Source: Channallabes apus
Taxonomy: Eukaryota > Chordata > Actinopteri > Siluriformes > Clariidae
NCBI GenBank assembly: GCA_030522415.1
Contig: CM060131.1
Coordinates: 3,634,501-3,698,500, forward strand
Direction: 5' to 3'
DNA: 64,000 nt
A model generated the notes under the pieces. That model saw only the letters and a program-made list of their open reading frames with translations, searched no databases and was not told the origin of the DNA. Position 1 is the first letter of the stretch. Every line of letters starts with the position of its first letter. The translations under genes were made by a program, and so were the position numbers. Positions 30,877 through 43,424 of this stretch are shown here, piece by piece.

Positions 30877-32435
30877 CAAGGGCGCACTGTAGATTTGCTC
30901 TGGACATTGGTGGGGACCTATGACTCCACCCACCCCAAAACCCAAATGCATTTTTTTTTTTTGCAAAATCACTTTACATTAATACTAGCAATGCTTCGAT
31001 TGATATTAATCCACTCGAAATGCAATTCATTAAGGTAAATTAAGGAATAGTGTAATGTTAAAGGAATGTTTAATAACTGACAAAAAGATAGTTTAATAAA
31101 GACTATTCTTTATTGAGCCATATGAAACAAATAAAACATCTCAAACATCAGTATACTGTATATAAAAGTAGATTACATCTAAACATGAACTACTGTTAGG
31201 TACCACACATGCACTAGTACCTGAAAAGTTTGCCACCTGATGAAATAGCGTGACAAAAAAGTGAAATGTCAGTTCAAAACTTTTGCCAAAACACTAATGA
31301 ATCACTTACATCCTCAGCCTATCACTCCTCATAATGCTAAATATTAGTATAATCAACATGTATAATACACGCACACATATTATATGTTATATATAATCAG
31401 CATGCAGATTGACCTCCTGTGACCTCGCCTCTTCACCTGAACTACAACATGGCTGATCTGCTTCTGTCCCCTAATTAAAAAACATTGAGGGATTCCTTAT
31501 GAGTATTGACAGAGAATGCCTCAGCCTATTATTGGTAACAATGTTAAATCTCAGGACAACTAGATATAATAATAAGTCATCGTTCGACATCACCTTTGAC
31601 CCCTTCTCTCCATCGCTGTCTGATATACAGCACAGTTGTTTACGTTCTGTCACCTGACAAAACAGGATAAACACATGCCATTTAAACAGCAATCATTTAG
31701 TTCACTTTTTCTGAGTCTTAGTGTTCAAACTTCGAATCAAATCATTAATGTTTGCCAAGTCAGTGAATGCATTTTAAAAACAATTTGTGCGAAGTGGATT
31801 GTCTATTAGTGAACTGTCAACTAAATTCTAGCCATGGCAATATTAGTATGTAGCTTATCAATTGATTTCTGACAAACAGTTGTCATTAGATCAGGAAACT
31901 GACAGGGATCATATTTATACTTTTACATTTAGCTGTTTAATCTGCTGTTAGTTTTAAGTCCGTATTCACAGACTATAGACTGCCCTGCTATAATAAATGT
32001 GCGTCAAAGCGGTAAAAAAACAAATTAAAACCTGCATTAACGTTAACGGTTGTCGTTACTTTGATGGATTCACTAGCGAACTTGAAGTGACTTACACTTT
32101 TCTTTGAAAAAAAGCTCCTTATGTCCAGCTTTTTTTTTTTTTTGTGACATGTATGTCACCCAACACACCTTCTTACACGGGGGAAATAAATCCACTGCAT
32201 TTGGCGCTGCTTGTATCTGAACGCAGCCAATCAAAATGTTCATATGTGTTTTGGGGGCGGGAGGACTCCAGGAGAGAACGTGATTTATCCCTTTCTGCGT
32301 GTCTAGGTTAATGTTGACAGCACGATTTAACAAAAAAAAATTGAAGTGGATTAAATTATTGGTGGGGACATTTCAATGGTTGGAGGATATTGGTGGGGAC
32401 ACATACCCTCCGTCCAACCTAAATCTACGCCCCTG
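30877..32435. mobile_element. hAT relic with perfect 8-bp TSD
   Basis: Left end CAAGGGCGCACTGTAGATTT...TTGGTGGGGAC, right end (inverted) CAGGGGCGTAGATTTAGG...GTCCCCACCAAT. Identical ATGTAAAT flanks at 30869-30876 and 32436-32443. The 1559-bp body has lost any transposase ORF. The left end carries a small insertion (ACT) relative to the right. Confidence 0.9.
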
Positions 32436-32574
32436 ATGTAAATTATTAGCTCAAAATCTATTTTTAAATGTGTGGCTATATGTTCTGCAGAGAGCACAGC
32501 CATTTATGAAGACATATTACTTTACATATAGAAACATTATAATTTTAGTTCAATAACTTCCAGGTGACATATTT

Positions 32575-33480
32575 CCAGAGGATGTGAGCACATCACCCCC
32601 ATCTTATCCACACTGCTTTTGCTCACAGTGAAATTTCGCATTGATTTTAATAACCTACTGTTTTATGAATCACCACACCTACTTCAATCAAAGGATGCAG
32701 GCTTCTTGTTGGTACCTCAGATTATGAAAAATACATCAAGGGCAGAGTTTTTTTTATTTACCCAAAGTTATGGAATAGCCATCCAATTAATGATCAGGAC
32801 TCAGGACATAGTCTCAATGTTTAAGTCTAGGCTGTTTGTGTGAATAGATTTGTGTTGGGTAAAGGTGCAGATCTGGTTGCACATAGCGTTTTATGGTGAA
32901 CTGGTATGTTTGGATGCTGCGTTCTCCACTCTCATTAATAACTTCGGTTTGTTGAGATGATTGGTTGTTTTACTTTCCAGGGAACTCTCATGACTGTGTC
33001 TTATGCTGTTCTCCTTTTTAATAATGTCCCTGCTTGTACTCTGCACAAAATACACACGTTCACTTTATACATTGTCATCTTACCGTTCTCTCTCTCTCTC
33101 TCTCTCTCTCATTATGTAAAGCTACATATGATATCTAGCCCCTTGATTCGACTGACTCATCCTGGTGCCCTGCTTCTTGTTTGAGTTGTCATCGCATGGA
33201 GGACTGGTTGCTGCTGAGGATGGTCCATATGGTATACTTTGAATGTTTGTATGGTTCCACTTGATGCCCACAAATAGTTTGTACTCAACACTGAAAGACA
33301 GTTGGACTTTATATCAACTTGAACACCTTTACCATTATTTTGAACTTTAAGTCTTATAGCACACAGATGTAGATTTGGAATCATACTGTTTCATATAACC
33401 CAAAATGAGGATAGGTCCTCATTAAAATTAAGTCTAGTTCCTCTCAAGGAATCTTCCTATTGTCATCTCAGTTTTTCTAA
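32575..33480 (+). mobile_element. Degraded L2 3' fragment
   Basis: GTGAGCACATCACCCCCATC...GTGAAATTTCGCATTGATTT...CAAAGGATGCAGGCTTCTTG...TTTAAGTCTAGGCT aligns, with gaps, to 20150-20470 of the L2 at 19265. A diverged 3'UTR follows to about 33480. Small deletions break the frame. Confidence 0.8.
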
Positions 33481-33814
33481 TGTATTTAAATTTTTGGTTT
33501 TTTTTTATAACTGAAGTGAAACAATTACTCCATTAATTCCTTTCAGCAAAAATTACTCAGATATTACCTAGAAGACATTTACCAAAGGTCTGTAGTAGTT
33601 GTAAATTGATACATGGTTATGACATTTTAAGCTAGAAATATTAGAACTTGAACTAGACCGTTTTCTCCCATATATCTAACGACCAGACAGGATTTATTAT
33701 TGACTGACACCTGATTTTCAACATTCAGAAGCTTCTATACATCCTTGTATACCAATACTCTCCTCACAGCTAACCTTCCCTTAATTCCATAAATAAAATT
33801 TTATTTTAAACAAT

Positions 33815-33960
33815 GAATAACCTCTCATTCACTCATTCTCGGTACCAATTATCCTGTACAGGGTCGAGGCCTAGAGCCTATCCTAGGGGGTTTGTGACAC
33901 TAGACAAGGTATACACTGGACGGTGTGCCCACAGGGCATACATTCACTTACACACTTCAG
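33815..33960 (-). mobile_element. Degraded SINE (17744 family)
   Basis: TTCACTCATTCTCGGTACCA, CAGGGTCGAGGCCTAGAGCC, TATCCTAGGGGG and GTATACACTGGACGGTGTGC follow the order of 17750-17870 with many changes. Confidence 0.65.
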
Positions 33961-33964
33961 ACAA

Positions 33965-34600
33965 TTTGGAAATTCAATTCAATTAAATTCTATTTATATA
34001 GCGCTTTTAACAATGGTCATTGTCTCAAAGCAGCTTCATAAAAATGAAAGAAAAAAAAGTGAGAGAAAAATGTGACTAGATAATAATGAGGTGAATGAAT
34101 GAATGATGAATGAAATGTCTCTGATGAGCAAGCCAAGGTTGACGGCGACAGTGGTAAGGAAAAACTGCCTGAGATGGCAATAGGAAGAAACCTTGGGAGG
34201 AACCAGACTCAATCAGGGAACCCATCCTCATTTGGGTGATAACAGATAGAAATTATATAACATCATGTGTGTTATGTGCTGAAAGTTCAATATAACAGAA
34301 GTTCTTTAAATTAACATGAAGTCCAGTTCAGCACAGGGATGAGTCAGCAGTTGCAGAGGGCAGATGGGGTCTGGATCACTGGGCGCACAGGAGCAGAATG
34401 TGTAGCTCCAACCATCATAAAGCAGAATCCAGCTGGAGCTGGTCCTTCTCTGGATGCCTCAGGATCCTCGCAGGGTTGGTCTTTGTCTACTGAAGCTGGC
34501 ACAATCTCAGATGCCTCGGGATGGGTAGAAAAATACAAAACAGATGGAGAGAATTAGCATACAGTAGTTGCCATCCAGGATAGATGTACTGGAGTATGAG
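33965..34600 (-). mobile_element. L2-type LINE 3'UTR fragment
   Basis: The reverse complement ends in GCGCTATATAAATAGAATTT-like sequence with AATTGAATTG repeats. It contains AAGCTGCTTTGAGACAATGA, TTTTTCCTTACCACTGTCGC, CTTGGCTTGCTC and GATGAGGATGGGTTCCCTGA, the 3'UTR landmarks of L2. It is a different subfamily from the neighbours at 19.3 and 43.7 kb. Confidence 0.75.
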
Positions 34601-34842
34601 GTTATGGGATGAGTTAGCTTCCTGTTTTTTGTATCGTTGCCGCGAATGTTTCGCGTTTGTATCAGCGTTTAAATTACATAGCTTTATACAATAACAATAT
34701 TAATAGCAACTAGCTTTTACATCTCCATACTATTTGGCTTCGCCTTTTTTTTCTGCAATTTTTGGAGAACGCGCGAGTTTCCTCGTCTAAGAACGGAATT
34801 CATCTCCAAACAACTAAAACTCTGACACAGAGGTACGTTATA

Positions 34843-35724
34843 ATGTCTACCATTCAGCTTGTTCAGTGTGTGGAGTGCAGGATGTTTAGACATTCTTACT
34901 TGTGATAGGTGTGTGTTAGTGAACACTCTGACGGAGAAGATATCAGCGTTAGAGGAGCGCATCCAGACTTTAGAGAGCGTTAGAGAGTGTGAGAGCAGCA
35001 TTATTCCCGTAGCAGACAGTCTGGGTGCCATAGGCGGAGATAAACAGCCCCGACTCCGGCATTAGAGCCCTCACAGCGGGACGAGTGGGTGACGACTCGG
35101 CGGCATACTCGGTCAGCCAAAGCTAACGCTAAGGCTAGCCCACCGGAGCACACCTCCATTGCGCTTCACGTGTCCAACAGGTTTGCTCTCCTCAGTGATG
35201 CACCCGCTGAGAAACCTGAAAGAGCTCTGGTTATAGGAGACTCTATACTGAGACACGTGACATTAGCTAGACCTTTAGGGGCACCAGCGGCAGTGGTTAG
35301 GTGTATCCCGGGAGCCAGAGCACCGGACATAGCAGGTAATCTTAGGGCTCTAGGACAGCACAGGTTCTCTAAGATAGTGGTATATGCTGGAGCTAACGAT
35401 ATACGCCTTCGTCAGTCAGAGGTTAGTAAGAGTAACTTTACAGAGGTGTTTAAATTAGCGAATGCGATGTCCGATGAAGTAGTATGCTCTGGTCCCATCC
35501 CAATGAGACGTGGCGACATAGCTTACAGCAGGTTATGGTCGCTGAACCGCTGGATGTCCAGGTGGTGCTCCGAAAATAATGTGGGCTTCATAGATAATTG
35601 GAAGACCTTTGAGGGCAAAGCTGGCCTGTTAGGGCGGGACGGTGTCCATCCCACTCGGGAAGGTGCTGCTCTCATTTCCTGTAGTGTAGCTCATAGTCTC
35701 AGTAGAGGTCTAGTTAATCGGTGA
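34843..35724 (+). pseudogene. L2 ORF1 with SGNH/GDSL esterase domain, frameshifted
   Basis: From ATG at 34843 the frame gives QLVQCVECRMF and stops. The next frame gives ILTCDRCVLVNTL, so two CxxC pairs form a zinc-binding motif across a frameshift, followed by a coiled-coil-like ALEERIQTLESV. A stop at 35063-35065 precedes a third frame, open to 35724, with the esterase: GDSI (catalytic Ser, 35233-35244), GANDIR (35392-35409) and DGVHPT (Asp/His, 35640-35657). ORF1 esterases are known in CR1/L2 LINEs. Their role is unclear, perhaps membrane or lipid contact during RNP traffic. Confidence 0.85.
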
Positions 35725-38203
35725 CAATCCAGAGCCCAGGCCAGGGAGCAGACAGACAGGCTAAACCAACCGTCTGCTAGCTGCACAGAGTCGTCACTCA
35801 GAGTTCACCATATTGAGACTGTGTCTGTTCCCCGATCTAAGCAAAAATGTAGAAAGACTCAGAAAGTCTGTTTCAATAATCTAATTAACATACTGTAAAG
35901 ACCACAAACTCCGATCACACTGAATGCGCAGCCGGCACCTCTGATCTGAAGCTAGGATTGTTATTATATATTATATATGTAAATATTAGATCTCTCGCAT
36001 CAAAAGCGGTTATTGTTAATGAAATTATCACAAGTCAGGCGTTTGATATACTCTGTTTAACTGAAACATGGGTTAAACAGGACGAGTATGTAGCTCTAAA
36101 TGAAGCTAGTCCTCCTGGATACAGCTACATACACCAGGCTCGGTTAACTGGTAGAGGAGGAGGCGTCGCAGTTATTCATAATGATAATCTGTCTATCGTA
36201 CAAAAACACGGACACAAATTTAACTCATTTGAAATTCTTTATAGTAACATAAGTGTATTTAAGTATATTAAGTCAGCTCAGTTGATTCCACTAATTATAA
36301 TTTACAGACCTCCAGGGCCGAATTTCTTAGTGAATTTGCAGATTTCATCTCAGACCTAGTCGTTTCTGTAGACAAAGCGTTAATTGCCGGAGATTTTAAC
36401 ATTCATTTTGAGAATACAGAAGACCCTCTGAGAACAGCATTTATGTCCATACTGGACTCCGTAGGCGTAAATCAGTGTGTAGTAGGACCCACTCATAAAG
36501 CAGGTCACACTTTAGACTTAATAATATTTTTCGGATTAAATATAAGAAATGTATTCACAATTCCACTGTCTGAAATTATCTCAGATCACTATCTTGTCTC
36601 CATTCAAGTGTGTCACAGTGATAATGTACGCACAGCACCGCGCTACCGTATTAAACGTACATTCACATCAACTACCACACAGAGTTTTATCAGTAATCTC
36701 CCAACTTCGTTACCAACTTCGATTAGGTCACCGTCTGACCCCACAGAACTTGATCAGGCGACTGAATATTTAGAGTCGACATTTCGTTGTACCTTAGATA
36801 ATGTAGCTCCAGCTAAAAGAAAAATTATTAGAGATAAGAAACTCGCTCCCTGGCATAACGATCACACGCGCACTTTAAAACAGACTGCTCGGAAATTAGA
36901 GCGTAAATGGCGTCAAACTAAATTGTTGGTATTTCAAATAGCATGGAAAGAGAGCATCCTGAACTATAGGAAAGCTCTTAGTGTAGCTAGATCAACGTAT
37001 CCCTCCACTCTTATAGAAGAAAATACAAATAATCCTAGATTTTTATTTAATACCGTAGCCAAATTAACCAGAAATAAGACCACTACAGAAATCTCCACAA
37101 CAACATCATGCAATAGTGAGGACTTCATGAACTTTTTTAATAATAAAATTGTAAATATCAGGCATAAAATTGAGGCTTTGAAACCGAACAATGTAATTGA
37201 TACAGATGTTAACCTAGCCATGTCAGATCGGAACCTAGAATACTTTACTCCCCTTGAAGAGAATGAACTAATTTCACTCATCTCTTCTACAAATTCATCA
37301 ACCTGTATATTAGATCCTATACCAACACATTTTCTTAAACAGATAGTACCAGTAATAACAGGACCGCTGTTGAGAATAATTAATTCCTCACTCAGCATTG
37401 GTTATGTTCCAAAATCTTTTAAATTAGCAGTTATCAAACCAATACTTAAGAAACCTGACCTCGACCCCTGTCAGCTGTCCAATTACAGGCCAATATCAAA
37501 CCTCCCCTTTATCTCTAAGATTCTGGAAAAGATAGTAGCGGAGCAGCTATGCTCATATCCACATAGAAATGGCATACATGAACTGTATCAGTCAGGATTT
37601 AGGCCTCATCACAGAACAGAAACAGCACTCATTAAAGTAGTAAATGACGTCCCATTGGCCTCTGATCAGGGTTGTGTAACTATGCTTGTATTACTTGACC
37701 TCAGTGCAGCTTTTGACACCATTGATCATGCTATTCTTCTTCACAGATTAGAAAATGTAGTAGGAAGTAAGGGTACAGCCCTCTCCTGGCTCAGATCCTA
37801 TTTGACTGATCGTTATCAGTATGTAGATTTAAATGGTGATTATTCTGCGTGTTCTCTAGTGGAGTTTGGCGTTCCGCAGGGTTCAGTTTTAGGCCCACTG
37901 CTTTTTTCCCTTTACATGCTTCCTCTGGGCAACATAATCCGTAAGCATGGTATTAGTTTTCATTGTTATGCTGACGACACACAGCTATACGTCTCAACAA
38001 AACCTGATGAGAAAAACCATCTTACTAAAGTTGAGCAATGTGTGCAGGACATAAGAAATTGGATGCTCACTTCCGGTATGAGGCGTGTGGTTTAGACGCG
38101 TTTTGCTCGCTCCCACAAATAACTTTTTTTATTAACCTATTAAACCTCAACACTTACCCAATAATCAGTATCAGGCTCTTCTAGTTCGATCTTTCTTGTG
38201 AAT

Positions 38204-38998
38204 ATGTCGAAGACGAGGGCGAAAGCTGCAGAAAAAGACGGAGATTCTCCTCCTTCCAGTGGCATTACCATGGCCGAGATTAGCCTGCTGTTAGAAGAGC
38301 ATCGAACGGCCCTCGCGACCGATTTCAAGTTATCTTTTGACTCGTTGTCGGCTACGCTGGTCAGTATAAAATCTTCAATTACTGATCTTGGTCAAAAAAT
38401 TACTTCGCTGGAGGATAACGCCACTGAAACTGATCAGCGCCTTCAAAAACTTGAAAGCGCAAGCTGCAGTTTGAAAGCAGAAAACGACCTGCTTAAAGTT
38501 AAACTAGCGGATCTGGAAAGTCGCAGCAGGCGCCAGAATATTAGAATCATTGGACTACCTGAGCAGATTGAAGGTCCGCGCCCAACTGTATTTTTTTCTC
38601 AGGTTATTTTTGACATTTTTGGCAAGGACGTTCTTGCTTCGCCCCCCGAACTGGATCGAGCTCATCGGAGCCTCGCGCCGAAACCTGCTCCAGGGGAGAG
38701 GCCTCGACCTGTCATCCTGCGATTCCACCGCTTCCAAGCTAAAGACCTGGTGATTCGCGAAGCTCGCAGACGACGTGATCTGACCTACAACGGACATAAG
38801 CTTCGCATCTACGATGACTACAGTCCTGAGGTGGTCAAACAGCGGGCCGAGTATAAAAGCTCCATCAGCGAACTTTACAAGCGTGGGTATAAACCAGCAT
38901 TACTTTTTCCAGCTAAGCTTCGCATCACGCTGCCCAGCGGGGAGAAGAAGTGGCTACTCACCCCTTTGGAAGCTGCTGCATTTGTCAATAGCATGTGA
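38204..38998 (+). CDS. L1 ORF1 protein, 264 aa
   Basis: An RNA-binding chaperone that would coat L1 RNA. The start is the ATG at 38204 (MSKTRAKAAEKD). Heptad-like leucines and isoleucines from about residue 45 to 105 (LVSIKSSITDLGQKITSLE, LKAENDLLKVKLADLE) predict a trimerising coiled coil. RRQNIRIIGLPE at about 108-119 opens the RNA-recognition domain. The C-terminal domain has RPVILRFHRFQAKDLVIR and LRIYDDYSPEVVKQR. The length is close to other L1 ORF1 proteins. It is separated by about 630 bases from ORF2. Confidence 0.92.
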   Translation: MSKTRAKAAEKDGDSPPSSGITMAEISLLLEEHRTALATDFKLSFDSLSATLVSIKSSITDLGQKITSLEDNATETDQRLQKLESASCSLKAENDLLKVKLADLESRSRRQNIRIIGLPEQIEGPRPTVFFSQVIFDIFGKDVLASPPELDRAHRSLAPKPAPGERPRPVILRFHRFQAKDLVIREARRRRDLTYNGHKLRIYDDYSPEVVKQRAEYKSSISELYKRGYKPALLFPAKLRITLPSGEKKWLLTPLEAAAFVNSM

Positions 38999-39629
38999 GA
39001 GCCTTCACATTAACATTAGGGATTTTTTATTTTTTCACTGTTCAAGTGTTTTCACTGGCTTTGCCTCACCTGATTTAAGACATGTTGCAATCTTACTGTA
39101 CTTCAAGTTAACAAGTTAAATAACTTCTATCCTTTTTACAGGAATACTGATGTTGAGGAATACTGATGTTTTTTTTATATTCTTTTTGAGGTTTCAGTTT
39201 CAAATTTGATGTTCACTAATGTTTAACTAAGGTTTAACTTCATTATCTATGTTTATTGATATGTGGGTATAGAGCAAGTGAGGTTAGGAAGTAGTAAGTT
39301 TTGCTGACGTTTGTGTCAGTGGATTTCTTTTTGTTCCTGTTGGATACTGCTTCGTCAGTGGTTTGGAAACTTGGGGTTGGGGAAGGGTCTGGGGTGGGGG
39401 GTAGATTATTTGTGTTGTTTGTTCGGGTACTTTGTGTTATGTTTGCCAACTGTTGTTTGTGTGTTTCATTCAGATTTAATTACAGTATGTCTAACCTAGC
39501 CACTTATCCTTCCTTTGTGTTTTTTTCAACACCAGTCTTTAGTTCTGGGGTATCTCTCGGAGAAATGGAGTCAGATGGGCATGTTTTCTGCCTGAGCAGC
39601 ATTGTACTATCTTTGCCCCCTATACCTAT
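38999..39629 (+). other. L1 inter-ORF spacer
   Basis: T-rich non-coding sequence between the L1 ORFs. The frame at 39301-39651 runs into ORF2 in another frame and has no domain. An internal translation start or an internal promoter for ORF2 is possible, but nothing in the sequence shows one. Confidence 0.5.
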
Positions 39630-42600
39630 ATGGCTCCAGGTGGTGCTTTGAGATGTGTTAGCTGGAATGTTAAAGGGCTCAATTCTCCAGTGAAACGTCA
39701 CAAAATTACATCTCACCTGAGACACCTGAACACTAAACTTGCTTTTCTACAGGAAACCCACCTTAATGCTTCAGATCATCTTAAACTTCGTACTGGTTGG
39801 GTGGGTCAGCTGTATCATTCTTCTTTTGCAAGTAAGGCTCGAGGTGTGGCAATACTTGTCCACAAATCAGTTCCACTCTCTGTTTCTAAGGTTATATCTG
39901 ACCCTAATGGACGGTTTATAATTGTTGTAGGTAAGATAGATGGCTTCTCTCTGACTTTGGCGAACGTATATGGTCCTAACTTTGATAATGAATGCTTTTT
40001 CAAAAAATTTTTTTTTGCTCTTTCCAATCTGAACTCCAGTCAACTTATTCTTGGGGGAGACTTTAACTGTTGCCTTGATCCCACTCTCGACCGTACATCT
40101 AGTAAAAATGTTGCATCAAAATCCGCTAAAGTTATTCAAATGTTCATGGAGCAGTATGTAGTTTTTGATGTATGGCGCCATTTCAACCCTAATGCCAGGC
40201 AGTACTCTTTTTTCTCTCAAGTTCATCACACCTTTTCTAGAATAGATTACTTTCTCATTGATGATAAATTACTCTCCGCAGTCAGTTCATGCTTTTATAA
40301 TCCCATTGTAATTTCTGACCATGCTACAGTTGTAATGGACATTTCACTCCCAGGCAAACCTCTGTCACGCTCCCCCTGGCATTTTTATCCCTTGCTTCTC
40401 ACTGAACCCGACTTTATCAAAGCTATCAATGATAGTGTTGATCTCTTCATTGACACAAATGTTAACTCTGATACATCTGCATCGACAATTTGGGAATCAT
40501 GTAAAGCTTTTCTACGTGGGGGGATAATATCTTATTCTGCTTTTCAAACTAAGCTCACAGCAGAAAAACGCACTTCTCTCACTAAGACTATAGCAGAGCT
40601 ACAAACAAGGTATGCACACTCACCGGACCCAGACCTACTTAAAGACCTGCTCATTAAAAAGACGGAGTTTGATGTTATGTCCTCTAAGGAGGCGGTAGAA
40701 TTGATTCAAAAGACACATCACAATTTTTATGAATTCGGAGATAAGCCCAGTAAGTTGCTTGCTCATCAAATTCGCCAATCGGCTTCATCACGGAATATTA
40801 CTCAAATTAAAACCGATACTGGTATTACATTAAACCCTCAAGCCATTAATAACCAATTTAGGGACTTCTACACTTTATTATATACCACTGAGTGCCAATT
40901 TGATGAGAATCAGCTGAACAATTTCTTTAGACCTTTGGACATTCCTGTTATTGATCCTGTAATGTCGGCTAGACTAGATGAACCATTAACAGTCGAGGAG
41001 CTTAAGGGCGCTTTAATGGCAATGCAAAATGGAAAGAGTCCCGGACCCGATGGCTTTCCAGCGGAATTTTATAAGACATTCGCGGACAAACTTTCCCCTT
41101 TATTGTTGATGATGTTTAATGAATCGTTACAGGTTGGCATCTTGCCCACTACACTACGTCAAGCCACTATCTCTGTCTTACTTAAAAAAGATAAAGACCC
41201 CCTTCTTTGTAGTAGCTTTCGTCCTATCTCTTTGCTTTGTGCTGATGTAAAGTTATTAGCAAAGATACTGGCAAGACGATTAGAGCTTATCTTGCCGTCA
41301 ATCATCTCCCCAGATCAGACCGGTTTTGTTAAAAACAGGCATTCGTTTCATAACGTTAGACGGCTACTAAATATTCTTTATTCGCCTTCTTCTTTAGACA
41401 TACCCGAATTTATTATTTCAATGGATGCAGAGAAGGCATTTGATCGTGTGGAGTGGTCATATTTGTTTTTTACTCTTAAAAAGTTTGGCTTCGGTGATGT
41501 GTTTATTTCTTGGATAAAGCTCTTATATTCATCCCCCCTGGCCCGGGTTCGTACAAATAATAATTTCTCTGACTATTTCCTTCTTAAGCGTGGAACCAGG
41601 CAGGGCTGCCCGCTTTCTCCCTTGCTGTTCGCCATCGCCATTGAGCCTCTAGCAGTTGCCCTTAGATCCAGTCAGATTCAGGGTGTTTTCAGAGGAGGTA
41701 CTGAGCATAAATTGTCTTTATATGCGGATGATCTTTTACTGTTTATCTCAGACCCGGATCGATCCATTCCTTCACTTCTGGACTTGCTGAGGATCTTCGG
41801 CCAATTTTCTGGTTACAAATTAAATCTGCATAAAAGTGAACTTATGCCTCTTAATGACGCTGCTTTGTCTTACAGTTCCTCCTCATTACCATTCAAGGTC
41901 TCTCTGATATCATTCAAATATTTAGGTGTCTGGGTCACTAGAAAATATTCGGATCTGTTTAAAGCTAACTTCACCCCACTTCAGGCCAAACTGGCGCATG
42001 ACACTCAACGTTGGTCTTTTTTACCTTTATCTTTAGCCGGCCGCATAAACTGTATCAAAATGAATGTGCTCCCTAAATTTCTATACTTTTTTCAATGCCT
42101 GCCTGTTTATATTCCGAAAATTTTTTTCCATTCACTCGACTCTTGCATCTCTCACTTTATATGGAATAAAAAGGTCCCCCGGATCCGGAAAGATATTCTT
42201 CAAAAAACTAAAGATATGGGCGGTCTAGCATCACCTAACTTTTTATTTTATTACTGGGCTGCAAACATTCGTTCCATTTTGTACTGGTGGTGTTTCAACA
42301 ATAAGCCTCCACCGTGGCTGCAAATTGAGGCTGCCTCCTGTGCTCCCTCGTCTCTTACTTCTCTGTTGTGCCTTCCGTTGGCATTGCATGCTCCATCATA
42401 TTCCACAAATATTATAGTTAAAGCCAGTCTTAAGATCTGGACCCAATTTAGGCGACACTTTGGACTTCAGGCCGTACCATTGTCATCTTCCCTAAATTTA
42501 AATCCTTTATTTCCTCCCTCTCTTACAGATAAAACCTTTGGAATTTGGAAAGATTATGGGATTGTTTCAGTAGAGCATCTGTACATCAATGGTATCTTTG

Positions 42601-43424
42601 CTTCTTTTGACCAATTAAAAGATGCTTTTCATCTACCGAACACTCACTTTTTCAGATATTTACAGGCCAGGGATTTTACTCGAACTCATTTTTCCACATT
42701 CCCTGCTATTCCTTCTTCTAACCCACTTGATTCTGTTCTTAGGTTGGATCCTAACCTTAAAGGTGCAATCTCAAAATTATATTCTATTGCCCTCTCACTT
42801 CATTCTTCTGCTTCAGATGGTCTGCGATATGTTTGGTCCGTAGACCTTGGTATTGATATTAGTCCTTCAGTTTGGCAGCTAGTCTTGAAAAGAATACATA
42901 CCTCTTCTATCTGTGCGCGTCATGGAGTTCTGCAGTGCAAAGTGGTGCACAGAGTCCACTGGTCCAAAAGTAAACTGGCCCGTATATACCCTAGCACTGA
43001 CTCTAACTGTGATAAATGTCATTGCAGTCCTGCCGATCTCATTCATATGTTTTGGTCATGCCCGGTTATATTATCATTTTGGACATCTGTTTTTGACTCT
43101 CTGTCAGTCATTACCTCAGTAAAGATCCTCCCGGAACCTTTGATTGGCCTGTTTGGTGTTTTACCCAGTGGGTACTCCATGCCCTCCTATTTTGTTGAAC
43201 TAGTTGCATTTCTTACTCTCCTGGCAAGACGTGTTATTTTAATGCACTGGAAGGGCTCTAACCCCCCTACTCACTCTCTCTGGATAAAAGATGCCCTTAC
43301 TTTTATGAAGTTGGAGAAGATCAAACACTCACTGCGTGGCACTCAGATTAAATTTTCAAAAATTTGGCAACCAGTTCTTAATTATGTTGAATCTCTTCGG
43401 TTTACCGATCCGGCAGTGGTCTAG
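39630..43424 (+). CDS. L1 ORF2 protein (endonuclease-reverse transcriptase), 1264 aa, intact
   Basis: Encodes the enzyme for target-primed reverse transcription. AP endonuclease: SWNVKGLN (Asn at residue 13), FLQETHL (Glu ~42), LGGDFNCCLD (Asp ~145), ISDHATVV (Asp-His ~232). RT: NGKSPGPDGFPAEFY, RPISLLCADVKLLAKIL, MDAEKAFDRVEW, RQGCPLSPLLFAI and catalytic YADD at residues 698-701 (41721-41732). The C-terminus has a cysteine-rich CDKCHCSPADLIHMFWSC, the CCHC-type motif of L1 ORF2. The length matches fish L1. There are no stops or missing catalytic residues. The start is the ATG giving MAPGGALRCVSWN. Confidence 0.95.
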   Translation: MAPGGALRCVSWNVKGLNSPVKRHKITSHLRHLNTKLAFLQETHLNASDHLKLRTGWVGQLYHSSFASKARGVAILVHKSVPLSVSKVISDPNGRFIIVVGKIDGFSLTLANVYGPNFDNECFFKKFFFALSNLNSSQLILGGDFNCCLDPTLDRTSSKNVASKSAKVIQMFMEQYVVFDVWRHFNPNARQYSFFSQVHHTFSRIDYFLIDDKLLSAVSSCFYNPIVISDHATVVMDISLPGKPLSRSPWHFYPLLLTEPDFIKAINDSVDLFIDTNVNSDTSASTIWESCKAFLRGGIISYSAFQTKLTAEKRTSLTKTIAELQTRYAHSPDPDLLKDLLIKKTEFDVMSSKEAVELIQKTHHNFYEFGDKPSKLLAHQIRQSASSRNITQIKTDTGITLNPQAINNQFRDFYTLLYTTECQFDENQLNNFFRPLDIPVIDPVMSARLDEPLTVEELKGALMAMQNGKSPGPDGFPAEFYKTFADKLSPLLLMMFNESLQVGILPTTLRQATISVLLKKDKDPLLCSSFRPISLLCADVKLLAKILARRLELILPSIISPDQTGFVKNRHSFHNVRRLLNILYSPSSLDIPEFIISMDAEKAFDRVEWSYLFFTLKKFGFGDVFISWIKLLYSSPLARVRTNNNFSDYFLLKRGTRQGCPLSPLLFAIAIEPLAVALRSSQIQGVFRGGTEHKLSLYADDLLLFISDPDRSIPSLLDLLRIFGQFSGYKLNLHKSELMPLNDAALSYSSSSLPFKVSLISFKYLGVWVTRKYSDLFKANFTPLQAKLAHDTQRWSFLPLSLAGRINCIKMNVLPKFLYFFQCLPVYIPKIFFHSLDSCISHFIWNKKVPRIRKDILQKTKDMGGLASPNFLFYYWAANIRSILYWWCFNNKPPPWLQIEAASCAPSSLTSLLCLPLALHAPSYSTNIIVKASLKIWTQFRRHFGLQAVPLSSSLNLNPLFPPSLTDKTFGIWKDYGIVSVEHLYINGIFASFDQLKDAFHLPNTHFFRYLQARDFTRTHFSTFPAIPSSNPLDSVLRLDPNLKGAISKLYSIALSLHSSASDGLRYVWSVDLGIDISPSVWQLVLKRIHTSSICARHGVLQCKVVHRVHWSKSKLARIYPSTDSNCDKCHCSPADLIHMFWSCPVILSFWTSVFDSLSVITSVKILPEPLIGLFGVLPSGYSMPSYFVELVAFLTLLARRVILMHWKGSNPPTHSLWIKDALTFMKLEKIKHSLRGTQIKFSKIWQPVLNYVESLRFTDPAVV

